The notes below the pieces were generated by a model, which made no database searches, was not told where the DNA came from, and saw only the letters and a program-made list of their open reading frames with translations. This document shows, in pieces, positions 1 through 9,120 of a stretch of DNA of 51,803 nucleotides. The translations under genes and the position numbers were made by a program. Position 1 is the first letter of the stretch. Each line of letters opens with the position of its first letter. The stretch is from Bacteroidales bacterium (GTDB taxonomy: Bacteria; Bacteroidota; Bacteroidia; Bacteroidales; UBA10428): positions 1-51,803 of the forward strand of contig JAFGPB010000070.1 of the NCBI GenBank assembly GCA_016926205.1. The letters are read 5' to 3'.

Positions 1-250
1 AAATCGTTACAACCATCAGTGAAATCTGTAACATAACTGTTCATTATATGGCTGCAATATTAAAAATGATTGCTGTAGTTCGTGGAGGTATTGAATAACT
101 ATATCGAGAGGGGGTACCATATGGAATCGAAAGTGGTTTTGCGAATCCACCCCCTATAGAATAATTGAAAACAACTATTAAAATTTGTGAGGTTAATTTT
201 TATTCAAGGATGCATAAAACTGATCATTGTATGAAAATTGTATGAAAATG
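1..250. other. Left-edge stretch without a supported gene
   Basis: No convincing gene is visible before the tRNA. A short open frame enters from the left edge and stops at 96-98 (about 31 codons); it could be the end of a gene lying outside the window, but it has no recognisable motif. A 7-bp inverted repeat, AGGGGGT at 109-115 and ACCCCCT at 149-155, encloses a 33-nt loop and could form an RNA hairpin. It lacks a following T-run, so I do not call it a terminator. Confidence 0.3.
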
Positions 251-288
251 AAAAAACCACTTACTTGTTATATCATTGTAAGTGGTTT
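251..288 (-). terminator. Rho-independent terminator after tRNA-Val
   Basis: A perfect 11-bp inverted repeat (AAACCACTTAC at 254-264, GTAAGTGGTTT at 278-288) encloses a 13-nt loop. On the minus strand it lies just downstream of the tRNA and ends in a run of T (the A-run at 251-256 of the plus strand). This is the layout of an intrinsic terminator for the tRNA transcript. Confidence 0.8.
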
Positions 289-299
289 GTTATCAATGT

Positions 300-373
300 G
301 GGCGCTACTAGATTCGAACTAGTGACCCTCTGCTTGTAAGGCAGATGCTCTGAACCAGCTGAGCTAAGCGCCC
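300..373 (-). tRNA. tRNA-Val (anticodon UAC)
   Basis: The minus strand folds into a complete 74-nt cloverleaf. The acceptor stem GGGCGCT/AGCGCCC is perfect. The D-stem is GCTC/GAGC, the anticodon stem TCTGC/GCAGA with loop CTTACAA, and the T-stem ACTAG/CTAGT with loop TTCGAAT. The anticodon TAC reads valine GUA codons. The 3' CCA is not encoded. A strong terminator follows directly, so it is probably transcribed alone or as the last gene of its unit. Confidence 0.96.
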
Positions 374-539
374 TGATTTTCTTTAAATAAGGATTGCAAA
401 GTTATATCTCATTTTGATTCCGGCAAAATTTTTTGTTGAAATAATATATCTGATGGTTCAAATGGTCGATAATAATAAGAAGGCGTATGTATTGCCATAA
501 CCTTTCTAAGTCCGGATGATGTTTCGTCCTGAAATAGCC

Positions 540-1556
540 TTACCGTGGTTTAAGTATGTTCTTAGAGTATTCTACACATTTTTTCACTTCGGCAACAGCA
601 TCAGAATCTTCAGGAATATCATATTCCAGTTCAATATCACAATGGATGTCCCATCCCTCGCTTTGGACCAGTTGAAGAATTTCTGCAATGGGTGTATCAC
701 CCTGTCCCCATGGCATGTTTTTGTTTGGAGGATCGGAATCGGGACCGGTTTTGTCCTTCAGGTGAATACTGACGATGCGGTCATGATGCCTTTGAATGAT
801 TTCAGCAGGATCCTGACCTGTAAAACCGAAATAATGACCCGCATCAAAATTAAGCATTATGGCCGGGGATATTTCCAGGAACGGATCAAAACTCCATCCC
901 GGATCGGCCGGTTGACCATGATTGTGAAAGATTGCAAACATTCCGTATTTTTCAGCAAATGGAGCGAGACGTTTACAGGCTTCTTCACCGATCTCGTTGC
1001 ACACTCCCATGGCACCGAGCGCTTTTGCGGCATTAAAAGCATAGTCAATTTCTTCGTCCGACCAGTTGGCTGGTGAAAGATTCGCAATATGGATGTTCAC
1101 ACCAGAATCATTATACATTTTGCGAAGTTCTTCAAATTTTGTCATGGGTGCATTGATCCGCCATTCACGTTGTATTTCACTGGCAACCGCCATCGATGAA
1201 TCATATGCCAGCTGTTGTTCCCTGGTTAGTTCCACTCCCCATGCTGGTCTGGGAGGACCTGGAGGAAGACCGGCATAAGATTCTATAACGTTACCCAACA
1301 GCTCAACTGAACTGATTCCGGCATCAAGACAATACTGCAGCATTGCTTCAGCGCTGGAAGGCATGCTTCGAAAACTATACGTGGTCGTACCGACCTGAAC
1401 ACCTCCGAAATTCGAATTAACAGGCTCAGGTTTTGCACTGCCCTTACATCCGTAATTCAATATACATATCGCAGTTATAAAGGTAGTGATTGCTGTTGCC
1501 CTTAAAAATATCCGTTTAACAAGATTCACTTTTTGTTTGTTGTTTTTCATCATCAT
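540..1556 (-). CDS. Secreted sugar phosphate isomerase/epimerase-like TIM-barrel protein
   Basis: The 338-residue protein belongs to the xylose-isomerase-like TIM-barrel (AP endonuclease 2) superfamily. A hydrophobic leader at about residues 14-34 ends at Cys37, so it may be a lipoprotein, although the residues before the Cys (N-Y-G) are not a classic lipobox. Family-type metal-site segments are visible: an N-E-I-G segment, F-H-N-H, F-D-A-G-H, I-H-L-K-D and a final I-E-L-E-Y. Members of this family act on sugars or inositols with a divalent metal; the substrate cannot be read from the sequence. Three successive ATG codons allow a start at 1556, 1553 or 1550. It stands alone and is only distantly similar to the three TIM barrels at 45-52 kb. 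Confidence 0.85.
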   Translation of the reverse strand: MMMKNNKQKVNLVKRIFLRATAITTFITAICILNYGCKGSAKPEPVNSNFGGVQVGTTTYSFRSMPSSAEAMLQYCLDAGISSVELLGNVIESYAGLPPGPPRPAWGVELTREQQLAYDSSMAVASEIQREWRINAPMTKFEELRKMYNDSGVNIHIANLSPANWSDEEIDYAFNAAKALGAMGVCNEIGEEACKRLAPFAEKYGMFAIFHNHGQPADPGWSFDPFLEISPAIMLNFDAGHYFGFTGQDPAEIIQRHHDRIVSIHLKDKTGPDSDPPNKNMPWGQGDTPIAEILQLVQSEGWDIHCDIELEYDIPEDSDAVAEVKKCVEYSKNILKPR

Positions 1557-1905
1557 AATAATCTTTCCTGGTTTGTTGCGGTATTCATAAATTAGGTTTG
1601 TGTTTTATTAATTCAAACCAACATAAAACGGAACGGTCCGCAATTTACTTGAATTTCATATGAATTACCAGTTTTCCCACTAAAATTCTCATGCAATTAT
1701 AAATCTATATAGCAAAGTGTTACAAAAGTGATTCAAAGGCATTGTTTAATACGAAAAGTTTTAATAATGAATGAATTATCCTATTTAAAAGAAGGGATGT
1801 GTAACTGTTTCACTATGGCGATTGTATACCATCTCATACAGATTACAGATAACTTGTTATCTTTGACTGAACACAGAACAGGACCAAAAACCATTCAACG
1901 GGAAA
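1557..1905. other. Intergenic region between divergent genes
   Basis: This 349-bp gap separates the divergent TIM-barrel gene and rhomboid gene, so both promoters should lie here. It is AT-rich. A 64-codon frame at 1728-1922 has no motif and overlaps the rhomboid start, so I do not accept it as a gene. No repeat or strong hairpin was seen. Confidence 0.4.
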
Positions 1906-2571
1906 TTGGCACAAAAATCTGATATTGAGTACAAAAGATTTATTCTGAGTCTAATACCACCGGCAATATTTATTCTGGTTCTGTGGCTCATCAGACTTGT
2001 CGAAATGGTTGTTGGACTGGATCTGTATTATTTGGGGATCTTTCCCCGAAAGATTTCCGGACTGATCGGCATTGTTATGGCAGCCATGATACATTCCAAT
2101 TTTGTTCATCTGATAAACAATACCATACCCTTTTTCGTAATGTTGACTGCCATCTTTTATTTTTATCATACAGTTGCCTGGCGGGTGTTCATTTATTCTT
2201 ACTTTTTAACCGGCGTCGTGGTGTGGATTGTAGCCAGGCCTTCCTATCACATTGGGGCAAGCGGACTGATATACAGTTACGGGGCTTTTCTTTTTTTCAG
2301 CGGTCTGATCCGCGAAAACATCAGTTTGCTGGCCATCTCCTTGCTTGTTTCATTTCTTTACGGAAGCATGGTATGGGGTATATTACCTTACAGGCCGGAT
2401 ATGTCATGGGAATCCCATCTTACAGGCATGGTTATTGGAGTGCTGCTTGCGTATTATTTCAGAAGCGAAGGACCCCCGCCAAGCCGCTTTATCAAGGACA
2501 TCCGGGAAGACGATGTGGACGATGAACGGGACGAGGAATTCTGGATGGAGGAGGAATGGAAGGTAGAATAA
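1906..2571 (+). CDS. Rhomboid-family intramembrane serine protease
   Basis: The 221-residue polytopic membrane protein carries the rhomboid hallmarks: an H-L-x-N-N element at 68-72, the nucleophile motif G-A-S-G with Ser119, and a second catalytic residue His171 in a later helix. It should cleave membrane proteins within or near their transmembrane segments. About six hydrophobic segments are present. The C-terminus is a highly acidic tail (about residues 198-221). No ATG lies before the first membrane helix: the frame opens after a stop at 1864 and the best start is TTG at 1906, so the N-terminus is uncertain. The next Met (residue 34) would delete part of helix 1. Confidence 0.88.
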   Translation: MAQKSDIEYKRFILSLIPPAIFILVLWLIRLVEMVVGLDLYYLGIFPRKISGLIGIVMAAMIHSNFVHLINNTIPFFVMLTAIFYFYHTVAWRVFIYSYFLTGVVVWIVARPSYHIGASGLIYSYGAFLFFSGLIRENISLLAISLLVSFLYGSMVWGILPYRPDMSWESHLTGMVIGVLLAYYFRSEGPPPSRFIKDIREDDVDDERDEEFWMEEEWKVE

Positions 2572-2706
2572 CAGATGTGGTTAGAATGAAAGGAATTGCA
2601 ATAAAAAGGGAAAAGATGAAAGGGGAAAAGGATGTGAGACTGTGAGATAGAGAAAAAATAGAAATCGAAATGGAAAGAAAATCAGAGGGAATGGTATGAA
2701 GGAAAT
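2572..2706 (+). other. Purine-rich strand-asymmetric tract
   Basis: The plus strand of this 135-bp stretch after the rhomboid gene is overwhelmingly A and G, with repeated variants of GAAAAGG and GGAAAGA. No protein frame of interest is present. It could be slippage-derived low-complexity sequence or an untranslated RNA segment. Confidence 0.4.
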
Positions 2707-2737
2707 TGTTCAATAAACCAGGACATGTTCAATAAAC
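2707..2737 (+). repeat. Two-copy 12-nt direct repeat, 19-bp period
   Basis: TGTTCAATAAAC occurs at 2707-2718 and again at 2726-2737, a 19-bp period, in the gap before the metallopeptidase gene. It is the shortest of several unrelated tandem repeats in this part of the window. Confidence 0.7.
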
Positions 2738-2821
2738 TGTGTCATTTGGTCCGGATCATTTTATTTGTTCTTACATTTACGATATTGATCCATTATTCAT
2801 GCACTTTTATCAATATAACAA

Positions 2822-4900
2822 ATGAAACACCTTTTGTTGATCTTTTTTATGGCAATGCTGATGTGGCAGTGCAATAAAAGTACGGATCGTGATCAGGCTT
2901 TTAAACCTTTTATCATGGAGAACACAATAGAAACAGCGATTGACACCCTGATTGAAAAGGCCGGTGAAAAACAGCGCGAAAGAATCACCAGGGGAGTGAA
3001 GCAGGCGGCCTCATTCTGGCGGGAAACAGACGGAACTCAGGAGGACTTTAAAGAGTTCTGCAAAACCTACTACATTGATGATCCTGCAATGACAGAAAGG
3101 GTATTCAACAGGATTTCCGGCAATTTTGAAACGATTTTCGGTTATTACACGAAAATAACTCTTGATTTGAGGCGTCCGCTTGAACTGGATATCGGAGAAA
3201 TATTGCCTGTAGACGAGACATTCGGATCTTACAATCCATTCACCCATTTCACAGATGACTTTTTTGCAAGCAGGATGGCTTTTTTCATCGTGCTGAATTT
3301 CCCTTATTATTCCCTTGCTGAAAAATCTGCAAATGCAGCCGTGTGGTCGCGACTTGACTGGGCATATGCACGTCTGGGTGATGTTTTTGATTCACGTGTA
3401 CCGGCTGAAGTGAATCAAAATCTGGTAAATGTATCAACCAGTTCTGATATCTATATTTCAGAATACAATGTATATGCGGGGAATCTAATTGATTCTACAG
3501 GTAAGACGTATTTTCCCAAGGGGATGAAACTCCTGAGCCACTGGAACCTGCGTGATGAGATCAAGGCGAATTACGGAAGGGAAGGGGGACTCGATAATCA
3601 AAAATTGCTGTATGAAGTCATGAAGCGCATCATAGCACAGGAGATTCCGAAGGAAGTCATAAATTCAGAGGAATATCAGTGGAATCCTTTTGAGAACGTC
3701 ATTTTGTTTAATGGAGAAGAAATCCCTGCGACTCCTGAAAAAGATATCCGTTTTGCGCATTTGCTTGATTTTTTCCATGCTCAGCAAAGGATAGATCCGT
3801 ATTATCCGGAACTCAATACATATATCCAGCGTAACTTTGAATCGGGAATGGAGATACCGCTTGAAGAAGTTGAACAGCTTTTTATGGAGTTTCTTTCTTC
3901 ACCTGAGCTAAAATTGGCGGCTGATGTTGTAAGGAGTCGTTTAAACAGGGAGCTGCAGCCTTTCGATATCTGGTATGACGGCTTCAAGGCAAGGACAAAC
4001 ATTGCTCCTGAAGTTCTCGACAAAACATGCCGTGATCGATATCCCAATCCCCAGGCTGTGCAGGAGGATCTCCCGCAAATATTACTAAAACTTGGCTTCA
4101 CCAGCGAAAAAGCTGCCGAAATCGCGTCCAGAATTCAGGTGGATCCCGCACGTGGATCGGGCCATGCTGCCGGTTCTGAAATCCGGTCGGAAAAGTCACT
4201 GCTAAGGACCAGGATCTTTGCTGAAGGAATGGATTACAAAGGTTACAACGTTGCAATCCACGAATTCGGACATAATGTTGAACAAACCATCAGTTTGCAT
4301 AATGTGGATCACTACATGCTGCGTGGTGTTCCAAACACGGCTTTTACCGAAGCCCTGGCATTTATTTTTCAGAAAAGGGACATTGAATTGCTGGGTTATG
4401 AAGATCTGGACCGGCAAAAACAAGCACTGAATGACCTGGACAGTTACTGGTCATTAAGTGAAATCATGGGGGTTTCCCTTGTTGACATCAGAACGTGGAA
4501 ATGGTTGTATGAGAATCCCACAGCCACAGCTGAAGAATTGAAGGATGCAGTGAACCGGATTTCCGCTGAGGTATGGAACAATTATTTTGCAGATATTTTT
4601 GGCATGTTCGACCAAACCATACTGGGAATTTATTCTCATATGATCAGCTATCCTTTGTACCTGCCCAACTATGCATATGGACAGATCATTGAATTTCAGC
4701 TGGAAGAATATCTTCAGGGAAAAAACTTCGGGAAAGAAATTGAACGGATCTTCAGTCTGGGCAAACTGACCCCGGAACAGTGGATGCTTGAAGCGACAGG
4801 TGACAGAATCTCTGTTCAGCCAATTTTCAGATCCGTCCGGGAAGCTATTGAAGCGTTGAACATCAGCGATCAATTGATGTTCGGATCAGGCGAAGGATGA
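2822..4900 (+). CDS. HEXXH zinc metallopeptidase, probable lipoprotein (M3-like)
   Basis: The 692-residue protein has a hydrophobic leader followed by Cys17, suggesting secretion and possibly lipidation. The zinc site is H480-E-F-G-H484, and Glu510 in T-E-A-L-A-F lies 26 residues further on. This is gluzincin spacing and resembles M3 oligoendopeptidases. The long, mostly helical N-terminal region also fits an enclosed-cleft oligopeptidase. The likely role is cleavage of peptides in the periplasm or at the outer membrane. No operon partner is evident: a repeat-containing gap of about 210 bp separates it from a convergent gene. The exact peptidase family was not confirmed by a search. Confidence 0.8.
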   Translation: MKHLLLIFFMAMLMWQCNKSTDRDQAFKPFIMENTIETAIDTLIEKAGEKQRERITRGVKQAASFWRETDGTQEDFKEFCKTYYIDDPAMTERVFNRISGNFETIFGYYTKITLDLRRPLELDIGEILPVDETFGSYNPFTHFTDDFFASRMAFFIVLNFPYYSLAEKSANAAVWSRLDWAYARLGDVFDSRVPAEVNQNLVNVSTSSDIYISEYNVYAGNLIDSTGKTYFPKGMKLLSHWNLRDEIKANYGREGGLDNQKLLYEVMKRIIAQEIPKEVINSEEYQWNPFENVILFNGEEIPATPEKDIRFAHLLDFFHAQQRIDPYYPELNTYIQRNFESGMEIPLEEVEQLFMEFLSSPELKLAADVVRSRLNRELQPFDIWYDGFKARTNIAPEVLDKTCRDRYPNPQAVQEDLPQILLKLGFTSEKAAEIASRIQVDPARGSGHAAGSEIRSEKSLLRTRIFAEGMDYKGYNVAIHEFGHNVEQTISLHNVDHYMLRGVPNTAFTEALAFIFQKRDIELLGYEDLDRQKQALNDLDSYWSLSEIMGVSLVDIRTWKWLYENPTATAEELKDAVNRISAEVWNNYFADIFGMFDQTILGIYSHMISYPLYLPNYAYGQIIEFQLEEYLQGKNFGKEIERIFSLGKLTPEQWMLEATGDRISVQPIFRSVREAIEALNISDQLMFGSGEG

Positions 4901-4956
4901 AGCAGCAGGTCTGAAAGTACGTGAATCCGTCAAACGGTTGGCAGGTAAAACACCCG

Positions 4957-5105
4957 GAAGTGAATGGAAGCGAACATTCAACAGCAGACAATTGAAAAAA
5001 AGGTGGGCAACTGGAACTGCCAGCATTGAATTGGAAGGAAAGGCAGACTGTTGCACAACCAGAAGCGAATAGAAGCGAACATTCACCGGCGGACAGTGAA
5101 TGGAG
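4957..5105. repeat. Imperfect direct repeat, 105-bp period
   Basis: The convergent gap between the metallopeptidase and the SGNH hydrolase holds two copies of a segment containing GAAGCGAACATTCA, beginning near 4957 and 5062, with variants of GAAGTGAATG before it and GCAGACA/GCGGACA after it. Weaker similarity between them suggests the 105 bp may be three diverged units of about 35 bp. Confidence 0.65.
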
Positions 5106-5109
5106 GGAT

Positions 5110-6240
5110 TCATACTACGCGCACTACCTTATCCACTAAGGTGCCATCAATGCATTCCTGGAATTTTTGAGCGATTTGGCTGAATATTCGTGACTGCGGA
5201 TGCAATTCATCATACCAGTCGTTTTTACTTTTGCAAATACCCCGGCAGTCTATGTGAAATACATTGTCATAACCGCTTTTCTGTGCAATCCTGATGAGCA
5301 TTTCATTGAAATCAAAAATCATGGTTCGCAGAATGCATTGCTGCAGTCCCGGATCCGTTATACCTTTTAACATAAACGACTGATACAGCCATTTGCCATT
5401 GCAGGTCAGCCGGTTCATTATGGGCTGATGCCAGTGCAGAGGATTAAATCCCAGATGTAAGCTGCGGTCCGGAACCGGGAAATCATATCCGTGTGTGATG
5501 ATCTTCAGATCCGGATATTTTGTAAATATGTTCGTGAACATGAGCTCATACTGAAGCCGGATTACATTGATGAGCGACTGGAACTCTTTGGTCTGGTAAC
5601 ATTTGCCTTTTAATATCTTTTGGGCTTCTTCTTCATTTGATGTTTTTAACCTGACAAACTCTGCATAGTCATGTGAAGGTTCTGTCAGCGGGTCTTTGAA
5701 CGGATTGATCATCATTGTGGTCAGCCGGTTTTTGCTGACCAGATCATTACCTCCGCCGCTGATCAGGAATACGTCGGGTGTATGGACGGGCAGACCTTCA
5801 ACATACTCTCCCTGGTAAAGAATATTTGCCAGCCAGTCGCCTCCATAGGCCAGACTGTATATGGCATAGTCCTTTCTTTTTTGCAGCCAGTCAATGATAT
5901 CCCTGACAAAAACCGGGTACTCAAACCATGAATCACCTTCGGCCAGTATGATCTTATTTCCCGGCACCGCCCGGAAACCTTTGTTGATCTTTCGCATATA
6001 CCTTCTGTTCCGGATCCTCCTGCTTCTCCGGTTCAGTCTTCCCAGGATACCTTCTTCAGCATGTGATCCGTTGAAAATGGTTCTTTCATTCAGATCGAAT
6101 ATCCGCCTGGTAATGTGGAGCAGCTCAGCAGGTGTAATCTTTTCGTCAGGATGTTGAGGTCTCAGCAATTCATCCAGATCTTTTTCACTGAAACCTGCAG
6201 GATCTTTCAAAAGCTTGTCGATAAGTTCTTTTTTTGGCAT
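5110..6240 (-). CDS. SGNH/GDSL-type hydrolase
   Basis: The 376-residue protein shows all four SGNH blocks: G-D-S104 (nucleophile), a glycine block around 133-134, G-G-G-N-D with Asn165, and D344-x-x-H347 near the C-terminus. Such enzymes hydrolyse esters of lipids, sugars or cell-wall acyl groups; the substrate cannot be told here. No signal peptide is visible, so it may be cytoplasmic. An extra N-terminal part of about 90 residues, rich in charged residues, precedes the catalytic domain. The open frame could begin 10 codons upstream at a TTG (6270), but the ATG at 6240 is more likely. Confidence 0.85.
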   Translation of the reverse strand: MPKKELIDKLLKDPAGFSEKDLDELLRPQHPDEKITPAELLHITRRIFDLNERTIFNGSHAEEGILGRLNRRSRRIRNRRYMRKINKGFRAVPGNKIILAEGDSWFEYPVFVRDIIDWLQKRKDYAIYSLAYGGDWLANILYQGEYVEGLPVHTPDVFLISGGGNDLVSKNRLTTMMINPFKDPLTEPSHDYAEFVRLKTSNEEEAQKILKGKCYQTKEFQSLINVIRLQYELMFTNIFTKYPDLKIITHGYDFPVPDRSLHLGFNPLHWHQPIMNRLTCNGKWLYQSFMLKGITDPGLQQCILRTMIFDFNEMLIRIAQKSGYDNVFHIDCRGICKSKNDWYDELHPQSRIFSQIAQKFQECIDGTLVDKVVRVV

Positions 6241-6291
6241 GAATGAAATGGATTTTTCAATTGTAAACAACAGGATGTGTCAGGTGCAAAT

Positions 6292-7047
6292 TTATTCAAA
6301 ATGAAATGTTACCAGGAACATACGGGACAACAGTCGGTCCATCGCATCCGTAAAAATGGCATCCTCTTCCGGCGGATACCGGATTTCTCCATGTCTGGTA
6401 ATACTGGTCCTCAATACATTTGTCAAACCTACAGAGTATTTAAATTCAACGGCAAATTTGAAATGTACCAGATAAAAATCCATTCCTACACCAATCTCGT
6501 AATAAAAATCAAGAGGTTTCAGCAACACCAGATTGTTTTCTTTTTTTGAACGGCCCCATGTTTTTTTTGTAGCTGCAAGATCTAACCGCGTATTGAAACC
6601 TCCGATTAAAAACGGCCTGAAATTGTTAAGTCTTCTGGATTTATACTTGATCAGCATCGGGAATTCAAGAAAATTTGATTCGATCACTACCGGTATGTCT
6701 TCCGGATCGATCATCGGATATTCCGCGTTTGGAAATACATAGTTCACTTCGCGTTCACCACCGAATGCTATTCCGGGTGTGAACCTCAGGTCAAAATTGT
6801 CCGTAATCCTCAGGTTGGACAGAGCATGCACATGAAATCCCGGCTTCAGCCGGGTAACTTCTGTATAAATTCCAGAATCCAGCGCCATCCGGGAACTGTA
6901 AATTTTAAAATCCATGGTATTCATACCAACAGAAAATCCGAAATGGAGCCATTTGTCATCATGATTGGGATCATTTCTGACTTTATCTTTCTGGGCATTA
7001 AGCAGGAGCGGACAGATGATCAGTGAAAACAGCAACAAACGTTTCAA
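6292..7047 (-). CDS. porT: PorT-family outer-membrane beta-barrel protein (type IX secretion)
   Basis: The 251-residue protein has a cleavable signal peptide (about residues 1-18, ending at N-A-Q) and then alternating strands typical of an 8-stranded beta-barrel of the PorT/SprT family. It ends in a terminal aromatic strand. PorT is needed for type IX secretion in Bacteroidota. Its gene lies 100 bp downstream of ubiE/menG on the same strand, an order I recognise from other Bacteroidota, which supports the call. It fits with gldF and gldG found 10 kb away. Confidence 0.85.
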   Translation of the reverse strand: MKRLLLFSLIICPLLLNAQKDKVRNDPNHDDKWLHFGFSVGMNTMDFKIYSSRMALDSGIYTEVTRLKPGFHVHALSNLRITDNFDLRFTPGIAFGGEREVNYVFPNAEYPMIDPEDIPVVIESNFLEFPMLIKYKSRRLNNFRPFLIGGFNTRLDLAATKKTWGRSKKENNLVLLKPLDFYYEIGVGMDFYLVHFKFAVEFKYSVGLTNVLRTSITRHGEIRYPPEEDAIFTDAMDRLLSRMFLVTFHFE

Positions 7048-7147
7048 AATGGCAATACAGTTGGTTTATTTGTGGTAATAACGCAGATGATGCGAAAATA
7101 GTATTTTATAATTGAAACGCAAGTTTGTTTGGCTGTGACTTAAGGAG

Positions 7148-7828
7148 TCAGCCATTATTGTCTTTCTGTGCAAGGTAGATCCAGGCAATACCAAATGTCA
7201 GAGGTCTGGAGATCCTGACCCTGAATCCGCTTTTTTCCAGCATCTGGCAAAAACGGTCAGGTCCCGGAAAATCCCTGACCGATTGAACGAAATATCTGTA
7301 TGCATCACCATTGCCTGAAAGCATGCCACCAATACCAGGAAGCATGCGAAAGAAGTATAATTTGTACAAAGCGCTCAAGAGCTGGTTCCGGGGCAATGAG
7401 AACTCAACGATCAGAAGAACTCCCTGCTTTCTTAATACCCTGTGGATTTCCCGCAGGGACAGTTCCCGGTCATGGAAGTTCCGTATACCAAACAGCACAG
7501 TGGCTGCATCAAACGAAGATTCAGCAAAACACAGCTGTTCGGCATTGCATTCAATCAGGTCAATCTTATCTGAAAGTTGTTTCCTGCGGATTTTCTTATG
7601 ACCGATCTGCAGCATCTCCCCTGAAATATCAATGCCGGTAATTTGCGATGATCCTGTTGATCTTTGAATCGAGATCGCTGAATCTGCCGTACCGCATGCC
7701 ACATCAAGTACCGTTTCCGGATGATATTTTGCAAGCATTCCGGCGGCTTTCTTCCTCCATATCCTGTCGGTTCCCAGTGACAGGATGTGGTTGATTCTGT
7801 CATACCTCGATGCAATCTGATCAAACAT
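7148..7828 (-). CDS. ubiE: Demethylmenaquinone methyltransferase (UbiE/MenG family)
   Basis: The 226-residue class I SAM-dependent methyltransferase begins with the family signature F-D-x-I-A-x-x-Y-D. The SAM-binding motif I is V-L-D-V-A-C-G-T (about residues 40-47). It should perform the last methylation in menaquinone synthesis, the usual quinone in this phylum. Family members usually have about 10-20 more residues in front of the F-D-x-I-A motif. Here an in-frame TGA four codons upstream fixes the start at the ATG at 7828. It is followed by porT. The Ldh-family gene starts divergently 53 bp away. Confidence 0.93.
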   Translation of the reverse strand: MFDQIASRYDRINHILSLGTDRIWRKKAAGMLAKYHPETVLDVACGTADSAISIQRSTGSSQITGIDISGEMLQIGHKKIRRKQLSDKIDLIECNAEQLCFAESSFDAATVLFGIRNFHDRELSLREIHRVLRKQGVLLIVEFSLPRNQLLSALYKLYFFRMLPGIGGMLSGNGDAYRYFVQSVRDFPGPDRFCQMLEKSGFRVRISRPLTFGIAWIYLAQKDNNG

Positions 7829-7881
7829 TTGTAAAATTCATATATTTATGGCCAAATTTAATTTTCAAATTCCTATCCGCC

Positions 7882-8958
7882 ATGTATACGGAAAAATATT
7901 TATTTAATTTCACCTGTAAGGTTTTTATGAAAATGGGCTGTCCGGAAACCGATGCAGTTATGATCGCAAAGGTTTTTATGGCTGCTGAAATGCGTGGTCT
8001 GTCTTCTCACGGAATGATCCGTATTAAGGATTATTATCAACTCTGGAAGTCCGGACGGATAAATGTGAAGCCCAACGTGGCTGTTGTTCATGAAACACCT
8101 TGTACTGCGGTAGTTGATGGAGACGGATCAGTGGGCATGGTTGCAGCGACAAGATCCATGGAAATTGCCATGCAAAAGGCCGCAAAACTGGGTACCGGTT
8201 GGGTGTCAACCCGCAATTCAAATCATTACGGAATCGCAGGTTACTATGCCATGATGGCATTACAAAAAGACATGATCGGGATCTCGATGACCAATGCCAA
8301 TCCGCTGGTAGCTCCGACCTTTTCAGTCAGTCCCATGCTCGGTACCAATCCCATTGCGGTGGCCATTCCCGCCGGAAAACATGAACCTTTTGTGGCAGAT
8401 TTCGCTACAACACCCATTGCGAGGGGTAAGCTGGCCGTTGCTGAAAAGAAGGGTGAAAAGGTACCTTATGGATATGTGCAGGACCGTGAAGGTGTGCCCT
8501 CGGACAATCCGGCCATTCTGAAGGAAGGAGGATCCATGCTTACCCTGGGGGGTGATTATGAGCATGGCAGTCATAAAGGATATTGCCTGAGTGCTGTGGT
8601 GGATATTCTTTCGGCAGTATGTTCCGGGGCCAACTTCGGTCCCTTTGTGCCTCCATCAGTTGCCTATCTGCCTGTCAGAAAGGAAAAGGTGGGGGAGGGA
8701 ACCGGTCATTTTTTCGGTGCCATGCGAATTGATGCTTTTCAGAAAGCCGATGTTTTTAAAGCCAAAATGGACGAATGGATCCAGACCTTCAGAAATGCCC
8801 ATCCTGTTCATGGAATAGAAAAGGTACTTATTCCAGGGGATCTGGAACGCGAAAAAGAACAGAAGATCAGAAAGGAAGGCATCAGTGTCCTGCCTGCAAT
8901 AGCAAATGATCTTGAACAAATTGCACTTGATCTCGGTATTGATTTCTCAGTTCAATAA
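7882..8958 (+). CDS. Ldh-family NAD(P)-dependent malate/L-lactate-type oxidoreductase
   Basis: The 358-residue protein belongs to the Ldh_2 (YlbC/YbiC) family of 2-hydroxyacid dehydrogenases. Both conserved histidines are in place: S-H43-G and N-S-N-H115-Y-G. The downstream segments M-L-G-T-N-P and D-F-A-T-T are typical of the family. Substrates in the family include malate, L-lactate, sulfolactate and ureidoglycolate; this one cannot be assigned. The open frame extends 24 codons upstream, but the ATG at 7882 matches the family N-terminus (M-Y-T-E-K-Y). It is transcribed alone. Confidence 0.9.
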   Translation: MYTEKYLFNFTCKVFMKMGCPETDAVMIAKVFMAAEMRGLSSHGMIRIKDYYQLWKSGRINVKPNVAVVHETPCTAVVDGDGSVGMVAATRSMEIAMQKAAKLGTGWVSTRNSNHYGIAGYYAMMALQKDMIGISMTNANPLVAPTFSVSPMLGTNPIAVAIPAGKHEPFVADFATTPIARGKLAVAEKKGEKVPYGYVQDREGVPSDNPAILKEGGSMLTLGGDYEHGSHKGYCLSAVVDILSAVCSGANFGPFVPPSVAYLPVRKEKVGEGTGHFFGAMRIDAFQKADVFKAKMDEWIQTFRNAHPVHGIEKVLIPGDLEREKEQKIRKEGISVLPAIANDLEQIALDLGIDFSVQ

Positions 8959-9120
8959 TTGAAAATGTTCATTTCCGGACGCGAACTGTACGTTTATGGT
9001 CAATTTCGTGTTTTGTCGGAGTCATTGACAAATCATTAATCAGCTTTATATTAAATAATTAAGTTAATTGGCATGATATATGAGAAAAAAAGATATTAAT
9101 ATATATAAATCTATATAACC

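Noticed and set aside
3-98. C-terminal fragment of a gene entering from the left edge
   Set aside because: About 31 codons with no motif; too short to support without the upstream sequence.
1728-1922. 64-codon open frame upstream of the rhomboid gene
   Set aside because: No recognisable motif, no obvious start context, and it overlaps the rhomboid start.
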